Assembly: GCA_021812845.1 (NCBI GenBank)
Contig: JAKAML010000008.1
Span: forward strand, 1 to 13,129
Direction of reading: 5' to 3'
DNA: 13,129 nucleotides
Source of the DNA: Pseudomonadota bacterium
GTDB taxonomy: Bacteria; Pseudomonadota; Alphaproteobacteria; Rhizobiales; Hyphomicrobiaceae
A program made the translations under genes and the position numbers. Positions 1 through 7,699 of this stretch are shown here, piece after piece. Each line of letters opens with the position of its first letter. The first letter of the stretch is position 1. Below the pieces are notes generated by a model. It saw only the letters and a program-made list of their open reading frames with translations. It ran no database searches and was not told the DNA's origin.

Positions 1-1232
1 GCCGGGCCCCCATACAGCGGCTCGCCGACCAGGTGTCCGCCTTGTTCGTTCCGCTGGTCATCGCGGTCGCGCTCGTTGCCTTTGCCGCTTGGTTCGTCTG
101 GGGACCGGAACCACGGCTCGCCTTCGGGCTCATTGCTGCCGTTTCCGTGCTCATCATCGCCTGTCCTTGTGCGCTTGGGCTCGCGACACCGATGTCCATC
201 ATGGTCGGCGTCGGACGCGGCGCGCAGTCCGGCGTGTTGATCAAGAGCGCCGAAGCGCTCGAGCGGATGGAGAAGATCGATACGCTGGTGATCGACAAGA
301 CCGGCACGCTGACCGAGGGCAAGCCGAGCGTGGTCGCAATCAGGACCGTTCCCGGCATCGATGAAGCCGAGCTTCTAAGGCTGTCTGCAGGCCTGGAGCG
401 GTCGAGCGAGCATCCGCTGGCGGCAGCAATCGTGCGCGCCGCGAACGAACGGGGTCTCTCGCTTGCGCAACCGGCGAGCTTCGACCAGCCGATCGGCAAG
501 GGTGTTGTCGGCTCGGTCGACGGGCGTAGTCTCGTCATCGGAAATCAACGGATCATGAGCGAGGCCGGTATCGACACTGCGAGCCTCTCGTCAACGGCCG
601 ATGAGCTTCGCCGAGAGGGCGCCACCGCGATCTTCGTGGCGCTCGACGGCAAGTCCGCCGGCATCATTGCCATCGCCGATCCGATCAAGGCGACGACACC
701 GGCAGCGATTGCCGCTTTGCAGTCGGCAAGTATTCGCGTGGTCATGGTGACCGGTGACAACCAGACGACCGCCAGGGCTGTTGCCGCGAAGCTCGGCATT
801 GCCGAGGTCGAGGCCGAGGTCCTGCCCGAGGACAAGAGCAAGATTGTCGAGCGGTTCCGGGCTCAGGGGCGGATCGTCGCGATGGCCGGTGACGGTGTGA
901 ACGACGCCCCAGCCTTGGCCGCAGCCGATGTCGGCATTGCCATGGGCACGGGAACCGATGTCGCCATGGAAAGCTCCGGCGTGACGTTGCTCAAGGGCGA
1001 CCTCAAAGGCATCATTCGAGCCCGGGCTCTGTCGGCGGCAACGATGTCGAACATCCGCCAGAACCTGTTCTTCGCCTTCATCTACAATGCCGCAGGCGTG
1101 CCGATCGCGGCCGGCGTGCTCTATCCCTTCCTCGGCATCCTGCTGTCGCCGATCATCGCCGCCGCTGCGATGGCGCTATCCTCGGTCAGCGTCATCGGCA
1201 ATGCACTGCGGCTCAACTATGTGAGGCTGTAG
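1..1232 (+). CDS. copA: Cu+-exporting P1B-type ATPase CopA, C-terminal part (5' end outside window)
   Basis: This is the inner-membrane ATPase that pumps cytoplasmic Cu+ (possibly Ag+) to the periplasm. The frame is already open at base 3 ([17 protein letters not shown]...), so the GTG at 33 is internal and the start lies upstream of the window. About 409 residues are visible. Counting from the GTG at 33, they show the transmembrane CPC ion site (C44-P45-C46, in [11 protein letters not shown]), the phosphorylation motif DKTGT (Asp88), the P1B-specific HP dipeptide (H127-P128), TGDN (240-243) and the hinge GDGVNDAP (286-293). The last two helices carry Y351-N352 and M380 with S383-S384. CPC plus YN plus MxxSS is the signature of the Cu+ (P1B-1) subgroup, which argues against Zn/Cd/Pb. 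The N-terminal metal-binding domains and actuator domain are not in view. A membrane protein gene starts 3 bp after the stop, so the two are probably co-transcribed. Confidence 0.96.
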   Translation, partial: RAPIQRLADQVSALFVPLVIAVALVAFAAWFVWGPEPRLAFGLIAAVSVLIIACPCALGLATPMSIMVGVGRGAQSGVLIKSAEALERMEKIDTLVIDKTGTLTEGKPSVVAIRTVPGIDEAELLRLSAGLERSSEHPLAAAIVRAANERGLSLAQPASFDQPIGKGVVGSVDGRSLVIGNQRIMSEAGIDTASLSSTADELRREGATAIFVALDGKSAGIIAIADPIKATTPAAIAALQSASIRVVMVTGDNQTTARAVAAKLGIAEVEAEVLPEDKSKIVERFRAQGRIVAMAGDGVNDAPALAAADVGIAMGTGTDVAMESSGVTLLKGDLKGIIRARALSAATMSNIRQNLFFAFIYNAAGVPIAAGVLYPFLGILLSPIIAAAAMALSSVSVIGNALRLNYVRL

Positions 1233-1235
1233 GCG

Positions 1236-1718
1236 ATGAGCGCGGAGATGCAAATATTCTCCGACTGGCCCCGCGCCCTCCGTTGGTACCTCGGCGGGTC
1301 ACTCGTCGCGCATCTCGTTTGGGAAATCCTGCAACTGCCGCTCTACACGCTGTGGACCAAGGGCACGCTTCGAGAGCAGGCCTTTGCCGTCGTCCATTGC
1401 ACCATGGGCGACCTAATGATTGCTGGGCTGTCACTCCTGCTGGCACTTGCATTGCTCGGTCGACCGACATGGCCGGTGGCGGGAAGCCGCCGCGTGTGGC
1501 TGCTGATCGTGCTTCTCGGCGTCGGGTACACGATCTACAGCGAATGGCTGAACGTCAGTGTTCGCAGGAGCTGGGCCTATTCGGGCCTCATGCCGACACT
1601 GCCGGTGCTGGGCACGGGGTTGGCGCCTCTGTTCCAGTGGATCATCGTGCCGACTTTGGCTCTGTGGCTCGCAGTCGGCCGCGCACCGTGGCGCGATCAG
1701 AGTGCCGCCGCGAAGTGA
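1236..1718 (+). CDS. Uncharacterised four-helix membrane protein linked to copA
   Basis: This 160-residue protein belongs to no family I can name. It starts at an ATG only 3 bp after the copA stop, so it is almost certainly translated from the same mRNA. Four hydrophobic segments are visible at roughly residues 16-39, 51-75, 86-107 and 127-148. Polar residues that could bind a metal or haem sit in or next to these helices: H26 with W29-E30 and Q33 in the first, H54-C55 and D59 in the second, and E103-W104 at the end of the third. The C-terminus is short and charged, and no signal peptide separate from the first helix is seen. The tight link to copA suggests a role in copper handling, such as ion delivery, assembly or membrane protection, but this is inference from position only. 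That the gene is real is supported by its codon use and by four well-formed membrane segments. Confidence 0.8.
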   Translation: MSAEMQIFSDWPRALRWYLGGSLVAHLVWEILQLPLYTLWTKGTLREQAFAVVHCTMGDLMIAGLSLLLALALLGRPTWPVAGSRRVWLLIVLLGVGYTIYSEWLNVSVRRSWAYSGLMPTLPVLGTGLAPLFQWIIVPTLALWLAVGRAPWRDQSAAAK

Positions 1719-1738
1719 CGATCCCGGCGAAGCTGGCC

Positions 1739-1754
1739 TGACACAATTTGTAAT
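1739..1754. promoter_or_regulatory. Possible CusR/CopR-like two-component operator
   Basis: The bases TGACA, five spacer bases, then TGTAAT form an imperfect dyad around the perfect palindrome ACAATTTGT. Known CusR and CopR response-regulator boxes in Gammaproteobacteria have the form TGACA-N4-TGTCA or close to it, so there is a resemblance. Here the spacer is one base longer and the right half-site is altered. No response-regulator gene lies in the window. It is about 200 bp upstream of the Met-rich protein start. A weak call. Confidence 0.22.
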
Positions 1755-1940
1755 AGACGCGACACGCTGAGTTACCGGCGCGCGGCTAGAGTCCTCGGGG
1801 CCGGCTCCCTGTGACTGCAGATTGGGAGCGGCGGGCGTGGCGCCCGGCCCCACGCGGAGTTCACACCCGACACACGTACCGCAAACCAACGGCTCGACGA
1901 CGTACCAGACACAGCCCGTCGCCCCCTGCGACACCAACCG

Positions 1941-1946
1941 AAGGAG
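1941..1946 (+). promoter_or_regulatory. Ribosome binding site AAGGAG that decides the start of the Met-rich protein
   Basis: The strong Shine-Dalgarno AAGGAG ends 6 bases before the ATG at 1953 but only 3 bases before an in-frame GTG at 1950. The spacing favours the ATG. Confidence 0.75.
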
Positions 1947-1952
1947 ATCGTG

Positions 1953-2522
1953 ATGCAAAAATTCTTCACACAATTCACCACTGCAGCTGTCATGGCGGGA
2001 CTTCTAATCGGCGGCACCGCATTGGCGCAGCCTGCGCCTGATCCGCATCACCCGGGTGGTGCTGCCGCTCAGGCGCAGCCGCAGGGCCAAATGCCGGGCG
2101 GCATGATGGGTCCCGGCATGATGGGCCGTATGATGGGTGGCGGGATGATGGGCCCCGGCATGATGGACATGATGGCCAACTGCCCGATGATGGGCGGGGG
2201 CACGAGCCATGCCGAGGGCCGCATCGCCTTCCTGAAGGCTGAGCTAGCCATCACCGATGCGCAGAACGCAGCGTGGGAGGCCTACGCAGCTCAAATCCGG
2301 AAAAACCTGACGGGCATGCAGGACATGCAGAAGACCATGATGTCGATGATGGAGGCGAAATCGCCGGTCGAGCGGATCGACGCACGCATCGCCATGATGG
2401 AGAAGCGCACGCAGGCGCTGAAGGAGATCAAGCCGACCCTGGCCGCGCTGTACACCGGCCTCAGCGCTGACCAGCAGAAAAAGGCCGATCAGCTCCTGAC
2501 CGGCATGGGCTGCATGATGTAG
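1953..2522 (+). CDS. Exported Met-rich Spy/CpxP-like (LTxxQ) protein
   Basis: This 189-residue periplasmic protein has a typical signal peptide (residues 1 to about 26, ending GTALA-Q). Next comes a low-complexity block at 47-80 with 15 Met in 34 residues, arranged as MM pairs spaced by Gly/Pro, plus one Cys at 77. The C-terminal half is helical and Met-rich, with two LTxxQ-like motifs (ITDAQ at 100-104 and LSADQ at 170-174), the hallmark of the Spy/CpxP family. The protein ends in GMGCMM. Met clusters of this kind bind Cu+ or Ag+, as in CusF, CopA/PcoA and similar proteins, while LTxxQ proteins act as envelope chaperones or stress sensors. I infer a periplasmic copper scavenger or chaperone working with the pumps on either side. 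It lies downstream of copA on the same strand and converges on cusA, 56 bp away. The family call is good; the exact function is open. Confidence 0.85.
   Translation: MQKFFTQFTTAAVMAGLLIGGTALAQPAPDPHHPGGAAAQAQPQGQMPGGMMGPGMMGRMMGGGMMGPGMMDMMANCPMMGGGTSHAEGRIAFLKAELAITDAQNAAWEAYAAQIRKNLTGMQDMQKTMMSMMEAKSPVERIDARIAMMEKRTQALKEIKPTLAALYTGLSADQQKKADQLLTGMGCMM
2091..2192 (+). repeat. Internal Met-pair repeat tract in the Spy-like gene
   Basis: The DNA repeats variants of GGCATGATGGGYCCC, for example around 2101-2128 and 2140-2170, giving five- to nine-residue units of the type MMGPG, MMGRM and MMGGG. Both the DNA and the protein are repetitive, so unit number may vary between strains through slippage. 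Confidence 0.7.
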
Positions 2523-2578
2523 GTCGCTCGACGCGGGCCCGGCGCGGCGACGGCCGCACCGAGCTCGCCCAGGTCAAT

Positions 2579-5500
2579 TCAGGACGCCGTCGGTCGGCCA
2601 GGCTGCGCCGCCAGCTCACTCTGCTCCGGAGCGGACAGCCGCCAGCCTTTCACCACGGCATAGATCGCCGGGATGACGACCAGCGTCAGCACGGTCGACG
2701 ACACCATGCCGCCGATCATCGGCACGGCGATGCGCTGCATGACCTCCGAGCCGGTGCCGTGGCTCCACAGGATCGGTACGAGGCCGGCCATGATGGCGAT
2801 GACGGTCATCAACTTCGGGCGCACGCGCTCGACGGCGCCCTCCATGATCGCGGCGGTGAGATCGTCGCGTGTGAACGCACGGTCCTCGGTCAGCGCCAGC
2901 TTGCGGCGCGCTTCGAGCGCGTGATCGAGGTAGATCAGCATGATGACGCCGGTCTCGGCGGCGACACCGGCGAGCGCGATGAAGCCGACGGCGACCGCGA
3001 CCGACAAGTTGAAGCCCATCCACCACATCAGCCAGAGCCCGCCGACCAGCGCGAACGGCAGCGATAAAAGCACGATCAGCGTCTCGGTCATGCGGCGGAA
3101 GTTGAGGTAGAGCAGCAGCAGGATGAGGAGCAGCGTCAGTGGCACCACGACCGCGAGGCGCTTCTTCGCCCGCTCGTAGTACTCGAACTGGCCGCTCCAG
3201 ACGGCATAGAAGCCGGGCGGGAACTTGACCGACGCGGCGACGGCCTTCTTGGCGTCGGCGACATAGCTGCCGAGATCGCGCTCGCGGGCGTCGACGAAGA
3301 TGTAGGCGGCGAGCTGCGCGTTCTCGGTGCGGATCGACGCCGGACCCTGGACGAGCGAGACCTTGGCGACCTGTCCGAGCGGGATCGAGGCGCCGTTGGC
3401 GAGCGGCACCAGCACCTCGCGCGAGATCGCCTGCGGGTCCGAGCGCACGTCGCGCGGATAGCGGACGGAAACACCGTAGCGCTCGCGGCCCTCGACGGTG
3501 GTCGTCACGGTCTCGGCGCCGAGCGCCGACGACACCACCTGCTGCACGTTGGCGATCGTCAGGCCGTAGCGCGCGAGCTCGCGGCGGTCCGGCTCGATGT
3601 CGAGATAGTAGCCGCCGATGATGCGCTCGGCGAAGGCGCTCGACGTGCCGGGCACGGTCTTGATCGCGGCCTCGATCTCGCGCGCGAGCCTCTCGATGAC
3701 GTTGAGGTCTTGCCCGATCACCTTGACGCCGACGGGCGTGCGGATGCCGGTCGCCAGCATGTCGATGCGCGCCTTGATCGGCATCGTCCAGGCATTCGAG
3801 ACGCCGGGGAACTGCAGCGTCTTGTCCAGCTCCTGGATCAGGCTGTCGATCGTGACGCCCGGCCGCCAATCCTTCTCCGGCTTCAGGTTGATGATGGTCT
3901 CGAACATCTCGGTCGGTGCCGGATCGGTGGCGGTCGCCGCGCGCCCCGCCTTGCCGAACACGCTTGCAACCTCGGGAAAGGTCTTGATGATGCGGTTCTG
4001 GATCTGCAGCAGCTCCGCCGACTTGGTGATCGACAGCCCGGGCAGCGTCGTCGGCATGTACATGATCGTGCCCTCGTTCAGGTTGGGCATGAACTCGGAG
4101 CCGAGCTTCGCGGCCGGCCAGACGCTGGCGGCGAGTGCGACCAGTGCCAGAGCAATGGTACCGCCCTTCGCCCTGAGCACGGCTTGAATGATCGGCCGGT
4201 AGGCACGGATCAGGATGCGGTTCAGCGGATTTCTGTGCTCCGGGACGATGTGGCCACGCACGAAGATAACCATCAGTGCGGGCACCACCGTGACGGACAA
4301 CATGGCGGCGGCCGCCATCGCGAACGTCTTGGTCCAGGCGAGCGGCTTGAACAGCAGCCCCTCCTGCGCCTCGAGCGCAAAGATCGGCAGGAACGACACG
4401 GTGATGACGAGGAGCGAGAAGAACAGCGACGGGCCGACCTCGCTCGCCGCCTCGATCAGAACCTCCGTGCGCGGCTTGTCGGGAGAGGCGCGCTCGAGGT
4501 GCTTGTGTGCGTTCTCGATCATGACGATCGCCGCGTCGATCATGGCGCCGATGGCGATGGCGATGCCGCCGAGGCTCATGATGTTGGACGAGATGCCCAA
4601 GGCCCACATGCAGACGTATGCGATTAGGATGCCGAGCGGCAGTGTGACAATGGCCACCAGCGCGCTGCGCGCATGGAGCAGGAACACGAAACAGACGAGT
4701 GCGACGATCACGCTTTCCTCGATCAGCGTGGCCTTGAGCGTCGCAATCGCGCGGTGAATGAGGTCGGAGCGGTCGTAGACCGGGACGATCTCGGTTCCCT
4801 CGGGCAGGCTGCCCTTGATCTCGTCGAGCCGGTCCTTAACGCTTTCGATGACCGAAAGCGCATTCTGCCCGTAGCGCTGCACGGCGATTCCGGACACGAC
4901 CTCGCCCTCACCGTCGAGCTCGGTGACGCCGCGCCGCTCATCGGGGGTCAGCTCGACGTGCGCCACATCCTTGACCAGCACTGGCGTGCCGCCTTCCGCC
5001 TTCAATACGATCGACTCGATGTCGGCGATACCCTTGAGGTAGCCGCGCCCGCGCACCATGAACTCAGTCTCGGCCAGCTCGACGACGCGGCCGCCGACGT
5101 CCATGTTCGACTCGCGGATCGCCTCGCGAACCTTCGCGAGCGGAATGTCGAAGGCGCGAAGCCGGCGCGGATCGACGACGACCGAATATTGGCGGACGAA
5201 CCCACCGACGCTCGCGACCTCTGCCACCCCCTCGGCCTTGGCGACCGCGAAGCGCACTTGCCAGTCCTGCGTGGTCCGCAGCTCGGCGAGGGTCCGCTTC
5301 CTGGCCATGACGGCGTACTGGTAGACCCAGCCGACCCCGGTGGCATCTGGCCCCAGCGTCGGCACCACGCCTTGCGGCAGGTTCCGCGTTGCCGCCGACA
5401 GGTATTCGAGCACGCGGGAGCGGGCCCAGTAGATGTCGGTGCCTTCCTCGAAGATGACGTAGACGAAGGAGACGCCGAAGAACGAGAAGCCGCGCACGAC

Positions 5501-5740
5501 CTTCGATCGCGGCACCGACAGCATGGCGGTCGACAGCGGATAGGTGACCTGGTCCTCGATGACCTGCGGCGCCTGTCCCGTGTACTCGGTGTAGATGATG
5601 ACCTGCGTATCCGAGAGATCGGGGATCGCGTCGAGCGGCACCTTGGTCACCGCATAGAGCCCCGCTCCCGTCGCGAGCACGGTCGCGATCAGGACGAGCA
5701 TCAGGTTCGACGCCGACCAGCGGATGACGCGCGCGATCAT
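2579..5740 (-). CDS. cusA: Cu+/Ag+ HME-RND efflux pump, inner-membrane subunit CusA
   Basis: This 1053-residue proton-driven RND pump takes Cu+/Ag+ from the periplasm or inner membrane and passes it to an outer-membrane channel. It has full length for the family (E. coli CusA is about 1047), with the N-terminal helix, two large periplasmic loops and twelve membrane segments. Aligning E. coli CusA from memory, the three-Met cluster M573/M623/M672 matches M562 (YMP), M612 (TEM) and M661 (RIDM), with exactly the same 50 and 49 residue spacings. The transmembrane Met pairs M410-M501, M403-M486 and M391-M1009 match M407-M490, M400-M475 and M388-M1008. The proton-relay residues D405, E939 and K984 match D402, E929 and K976. 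The helix-4 signature GAMIDAAIVMIEN is of the monovalent-cation (HME4) type. The periplasmic pair M271-M755 is missing, replaced by E268 and T744. The ATG overlaps the cusB stop by 4 bp (ATGA), implying translational coupling. Confidence 0.96.
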   Translation of the reverse strand: MIARVIRWSASNLMLVLIATVLATGAGLYAVTKVPLDAIPDLSDTQVIIYTEYTGQAPQVIEDQVTYPLSTAMLSVPRSKVVRGFSFFGVSFVYVIFEEGTDIYWARSRVLEYLSAATRNLPQGVVPTLGPDATGVGWVYQYAVMARKRTLAELRTTQDWQVRFAVAKAEGVAEVASVGGFVRQYSVVVDPRRLRAFDIPLAKVREAIRESNMDVGGRVVELAETEFMVRGRGYLKGIADIESIVLKAEGGTPVLVKDVAHVELTPDERRGVTELDGEGEVVSGIAVQRYGQNALSVIESVKDRLDEIKGSLPEGTEIVPVYDRSDLIHRAIATLKATLIEESVIVALVCFVFLLHARSALVAIVTLPLGILIAYVCMWALGISSNIMSLGGIAIAIGAMIDAAIVMIENAHKHLERASPDKPRTEVLIEAASEVGPSLFFSLLVITVSFLPIFALEAQEGLLFKPLAWTKTFAMAAAAMLSVTVVPALMVIFVRGHIVPEHRNPLNRILIRAYRPIIQAVLRAKGGTIALALVALAASVWPAAKLGSEFMPNLNEGTIMYMPTTLPGLSITKSAELLQIQNRIIKTFPEVASVFGKAGRAATATDPAPTEMFETIINLKPEKDWRPGVTIDSLIQELDKTLQFPGVSNAWTMPIKARIDMLATGIRTPVGVKVIGQDLNVIERLAREIEAAIKTVPGTSSAFAERIIGGYYLDIEPDRRELARYGLTIANVQQVVSSALGAETVTTTVEGRERYGVSVRYPRDVRSDPQAISREVLVPLANGASIPLGQVAKVSLVQGPASIRTENAQLAAYIFVDARERDLGSYVADAKKAVAASVKFPPGFYAVWSGQFEYYERAKKRLAVVVPLTLLLILLLLYLNFRRMTETLIVLLSLPFALVGGLWLMWWMGFNLSVAVAVGFIALAGVAAETGVIMLIYLDHALEARRKLALTEDRAFTRDDLTAAIMEGAVERVRPKLMTVIAIMAGLVPILWSHGTGSEVMQRIAVPMIGGMVSSTVLTLVVIPAIYAVVKGWRLSAPEQSELAAQPGRPTAS

Positions 5741-7176
5741 GGCTTGCGCTCCGGGGCCGCTGCGGCCGGCCCGGCAATGAAGCCCGACAGCGCCGCCTTG
5801 AGGTTGCTCTCGGCATCGATCAGGAAGTTCGCGGCCACGACCACGCTGTCGCCGGCCTTGATGCCTTCGGTGATCTCGACGTAGCCGTCGCCGCGCAGGC
5901 CGACCTTGACCGACCGCGGCTCGAAGCGCCCCTCGCCGCGGTCGACGATGACCACCTGGCGATTGCCGCTATCGATCAGGGCGGAGACCGACACCGAGAG
6001 GCGCGCGGGCTCGCCGTCGCCTGCGTTGATCTCCACATCCGAGAACATCTCGTGCTTGATGCGGTGATCGGGATTGGCCACCTCAACCCGCACCTTGGCC
6101 GTGCGGGTCGCCATCTCCAGCTCGTGCAGGATGAAGGTGACGCGACCGTCGAACACCTCGTTCGGAAAGGCGCGGAAGGTGACCTTCGCTTTGGAGCCGA
6201 CGCGGATCTGGGCCAGATCCTGCTCGGCGACGTCGGCGACCACCCAGATCGAGGACAGATCGGCGAGGCGCAGCATCTCGTCACCCGCCTTCATCATCAT
6301 GCCTTCGATCGCCTTCTTCTGCATGACGACGCCGGACACGGGAGATGGCCAGTCGAAGGAGATGACGGGCTCTCGCGTGCGCTTGAGCTCGTCCATCACG
6401 GCCGTGGGCACCTGCAGGTTCTGAAGCCGCTGCAGGGCGCCCTTGTCCTCGCGATTGCCCGAGCTGGTCGCGATGCGATAGTCGACCTGCACCTTGACCA
6501 TGTCCGGGCTGTAGACGCGGAACAGCGGCTCGCCCTCCCGCACGTGCCGCCCCGTCTCGTTGACGTAGAGCTTCTCGATGAAGCTGTCGGCGCGAAGTGC
6601 CACGGTGAGCAGCGTGCGCTCGTCGGGCTTGGCGACGCCGGGCGCCCGTATCGGCCGCACGAGGCGGCGCATGGCGGCTGGCTCGGTGCGGACTCCGGAA
6701 CGTTGAACCTTGCCCACGCTGACCCTGACGGTTCCGCCGTCCTCCTCCTCGCCGGCGTAGACCGGGATGTAGTCCATGCCCATATGATCCTTCCTCGGCA
6801 CGGGCGAGGTGTCGGGCAGGCCCATCGGATTGCGGTAGTAGAGCAGCTTCTTCGGCGCACCCTCGGCCCCCATCGGCGGCTCCTTGGGCTTGGCCTCAGC
6901 GAAGTCGGCCTCCTGGTCGTCGTAGACCGGCAGGTAATCGCGGCCATCGGCCGTCTTCTTCGGCTCGGCGGCAAACTCGGTGTCGCGGTCGGGATGCTTC
7001 CAGTAGAGGACCTTCCGAGCCTTCTGCGGCGCGGAGGACGTGGTTAAAATGCCGTGTTGCGAACTCGCATCCGAGCCGCGCGGATCGGGCCACTTGCCGG
7101 CCCCGAGACGGTAGCCGGCAAGGAGCGCGGTGAGGATCGCCGCAGCGGCGATCCCCCGCTTGACGGGCGTTCGCAT
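5737..7176 (-). CDS. cusB: RND periplasmic adaptor CusB with two N-terminal heavy-metal-binding modules
   Basis: This 479-residue membrane-fusion protein links CusA to an outer-membrane factor. An N-terminal hydrophobic anchor or signal (residues about 7-26) is followed by two tandem copies of a YxxxPM...HMGMDYIPVY-type heavy-metal-binding module, at 57-85 and 112-140. The second copy has M118, H131, M132 and M134, matching the Cu+-binding M49/M64/M66 of E. coli CusB. The first copy keeps the frame (Y58, P62, DYLPVY) but lacks every Met. The beta-barrel and lipoyl parts follow (PGVAKPDERTLLTV, SFIEKLYVNETG, SPVSGVVMQKKAIEGM, LSSIWVVADVAEQDL), with membrane-proximal strands to about 460. The helical hairpin is short, at about 220-265, as is usual in CusB. 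A GAGGGA Shine-Dalgarno lies about 6 bases before the ATG. The gene follows the FixH-like gene by 9 bp and overlaps cusA by 4 bp. Confidence 0.94.
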   Translation of the reverse strand: MRTPVKRGIAAAAILTALLAGYRLGAGKWPDPRGSDASSQHGILTTSSAPQKARKVLYWKHPDRDTEFAAEPKKTADGRDYLPVYDDQEADFAEAKPKEPPMGAEGAPKKLLYYRNPMGLPDTSPVPRKDHMGMDYIPVYAGEEEDGGTVRVSVGKVQRSGVRTEPAAMRRLVRPIRAPGVAKPDERTLLTVALRADSFIEKLYVNETGRHVREGEPLFRVYSPDMVKVQVDYRIATSSGNREDKGALQRLQNLQVPTAVMDELKRTREPVISFDWPSPVSGVVMQKKAIEGMMMKAGDEMLRLADLSSIWVVADVAEQDLAQIRVGSKAKVTFRAFPNEVFDGRVTFILHELEMATRTAKVRVEVANPDHRIKHEMFSDVEINAGDGEPARLSVSVSALIDSGNRQVVIVDRGEGRFEPRSVKVGLRGDGYVEITEGIKAGDSVVVAANFLIDAESNLKAALSGFIAGPAAAAPERKP

Positions 7177-7185
7177 GTCCGTCCC

Positions 7186-7584
7186 TCAGTCCTTGGCCCG
7201 GAACACGACGACGCCCTCAACCGTCTCGGCCTCGCCCGGCACCTTGGCCATGATGCGGAAGGCCCAGCCGCCGGCCATGGTCAGATCGGCCTTGAACGCG
7301 TAGACGCCCGGCTCGGATGCCGGCATGGCCTCGTGCTTCGCCATCATGTCGGCCATGTTGTCCGGGGCCATGTCGAGGCGCGTGCGAAACAGCACCGCGC
7401 CGGGGACGGGCTTGCCGGTCGGCTTGTGGACGAGGCGCACGGCGAACTCGCTGCCGGCGCCGTTCTTGACGTCGACATTGAGCGGCTGGAACTCGTAGTC
7501 CGCTGCGCCGGCGAGCACGCTTGCGGCGCCGGTCGAGAGCGCGAGGCCGATGAGGCCGGCGCGAAGGGCTGTCTGGAATGTCAT
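7186..7584 (-). CDS. Exported FixH/YtkA-like domain protein
   Basis: This 132-residue protein has a signal peptide at about 1-26 (LALSTGAASVLAGA). The single beta-sandwich domain of the FixH/YtkA type shows as FxVRLVHKPTGKPVPGA near 47-63 and GVYAFKADLTMAGGWAFRI at 93-111. Proteins of this type are often found inside Cus/Czc-type efflux operons in Proteobacteria, usually just before the adaptor gene as here. A Met/His-rich loop (M72, M77, M80, M81, H84, M87) sits between the strands and could bind Cu+; that is inference. The start is the ATG at 7584, with AGGA about 7 bases upstream. It stops 9 bp before cusB, so the two are co-transcribed. It is not the classic FixH of the cbb3 oxidase cluster, because the FixGIS partners are absent and there is no cytoplasmic domain. 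Its role may be as a periplasmic metal chaperone or assembly factor. Confidence 0.82.
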   Translation of the reverse strand: MTFQTALRAGLIGLALSTGAASVLAGAADYEFQPLNVDVKNGAGSEFAVRLVHKPTGKPVPGAVLFRTRLDMAPDNMADMMAKHEAMPASEPGVYAFKADLTMAGGWAFRIMAKVPGEAETVEGVVVFRAKD

Positions 7585-7615
7585 GATATGATCCTATCGA
7601 ATGAGGGTCGACGCG

Positions 7616-7630
7616 CCGGCACCATGCCGG
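7616..7630. other. Short perfect inverted repeat upstream of the FixH-like gene
   Basis: CCGGCA-CCA-TGCCGG is a perfect 6-bp dyad with a 3-base centre, 32 bp upstream of the FixH-like start. It could be an operator or an RNA hairpin in the leader of the FixH-cusBA mRNA. In such GC-rich DNA it may also be chance. Confidence 0.3.
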
Positions 7631-7667
7631 TCGCGCGCGGCGCAAGGGCACAGGCCCACACGCCGCT

Positions 7668-7685
7668 GCCCGCAACAGCGCGGGC
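7668..7685 (-). terminator. GC-rich hairpin after the Cys/Met-rich gene (terminator-like, no T-run)
   Basis: The perfect 6-bp stem GCCCGC/GCGGGC with a 6-base loop lies about 15 bases past the stop of the gene ending at 7700. No T-run follows on the minus strand, so it may attenuate rather than end transcription between that gene and the FixH-like gene. Confidence 0.35.
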
Positions 7686-7699
7686 TTACCTTCTATTGA

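Larger units (their letters stand above)
1719..1952. other. Intergenic gap before the Met-rich protein gene
   Basis: This 234-bp gap holds no convincing gene; short open frames across it give Arg/Pro-rich nonsense. The only AT-rich patch is near 1739-1754, where TGACA-CAATT-TGTAAT contains the perfect 9-base palindrome ACAATTTGT (1743-1751). A promoter for the downstream gene most likely lies in this gap. I see no convincing intrinsic terminator after the membrane protein gene, so read-through from copA is also possible. Confidence 0.5.

Noticed and set aside
33..1232. GTG at 33 as the true start of a short ATPase
   Set aside because: The frame is open to the window edge and codes for the expected family sequence [10 protein letters not shown] directly before it, so the gene is cut by the window rather than truncated.
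2544..2557. Terminator between the Spy-like gene and cusA (GCGGC-GACG-GCCGC)
   Set aside because: Only a 5-bp stem in very GC-rich DNA, with no T-run on either strand; chance is a sufficient explanation.
3710..4627. Long open frames opposite cusA (also 4673-5884 and others)
   Set aside because: They are Arg/Asp/His-rich mirror frames typical of GC-rich DNA, with no membrane or domain signature, while the cusA frame is fully accounted for.
7000..7020. CueR-like box (ACCTTCC) near 7009
   Set aside because: It lies inside the cusB coding region, has no matching right half-site and no promoter spacing.
6052..7047. Long plus-strand frame opposite cusB
   Set aside because: Antisense shadow of a clear CusB; low-complexity composition and no credible start site.
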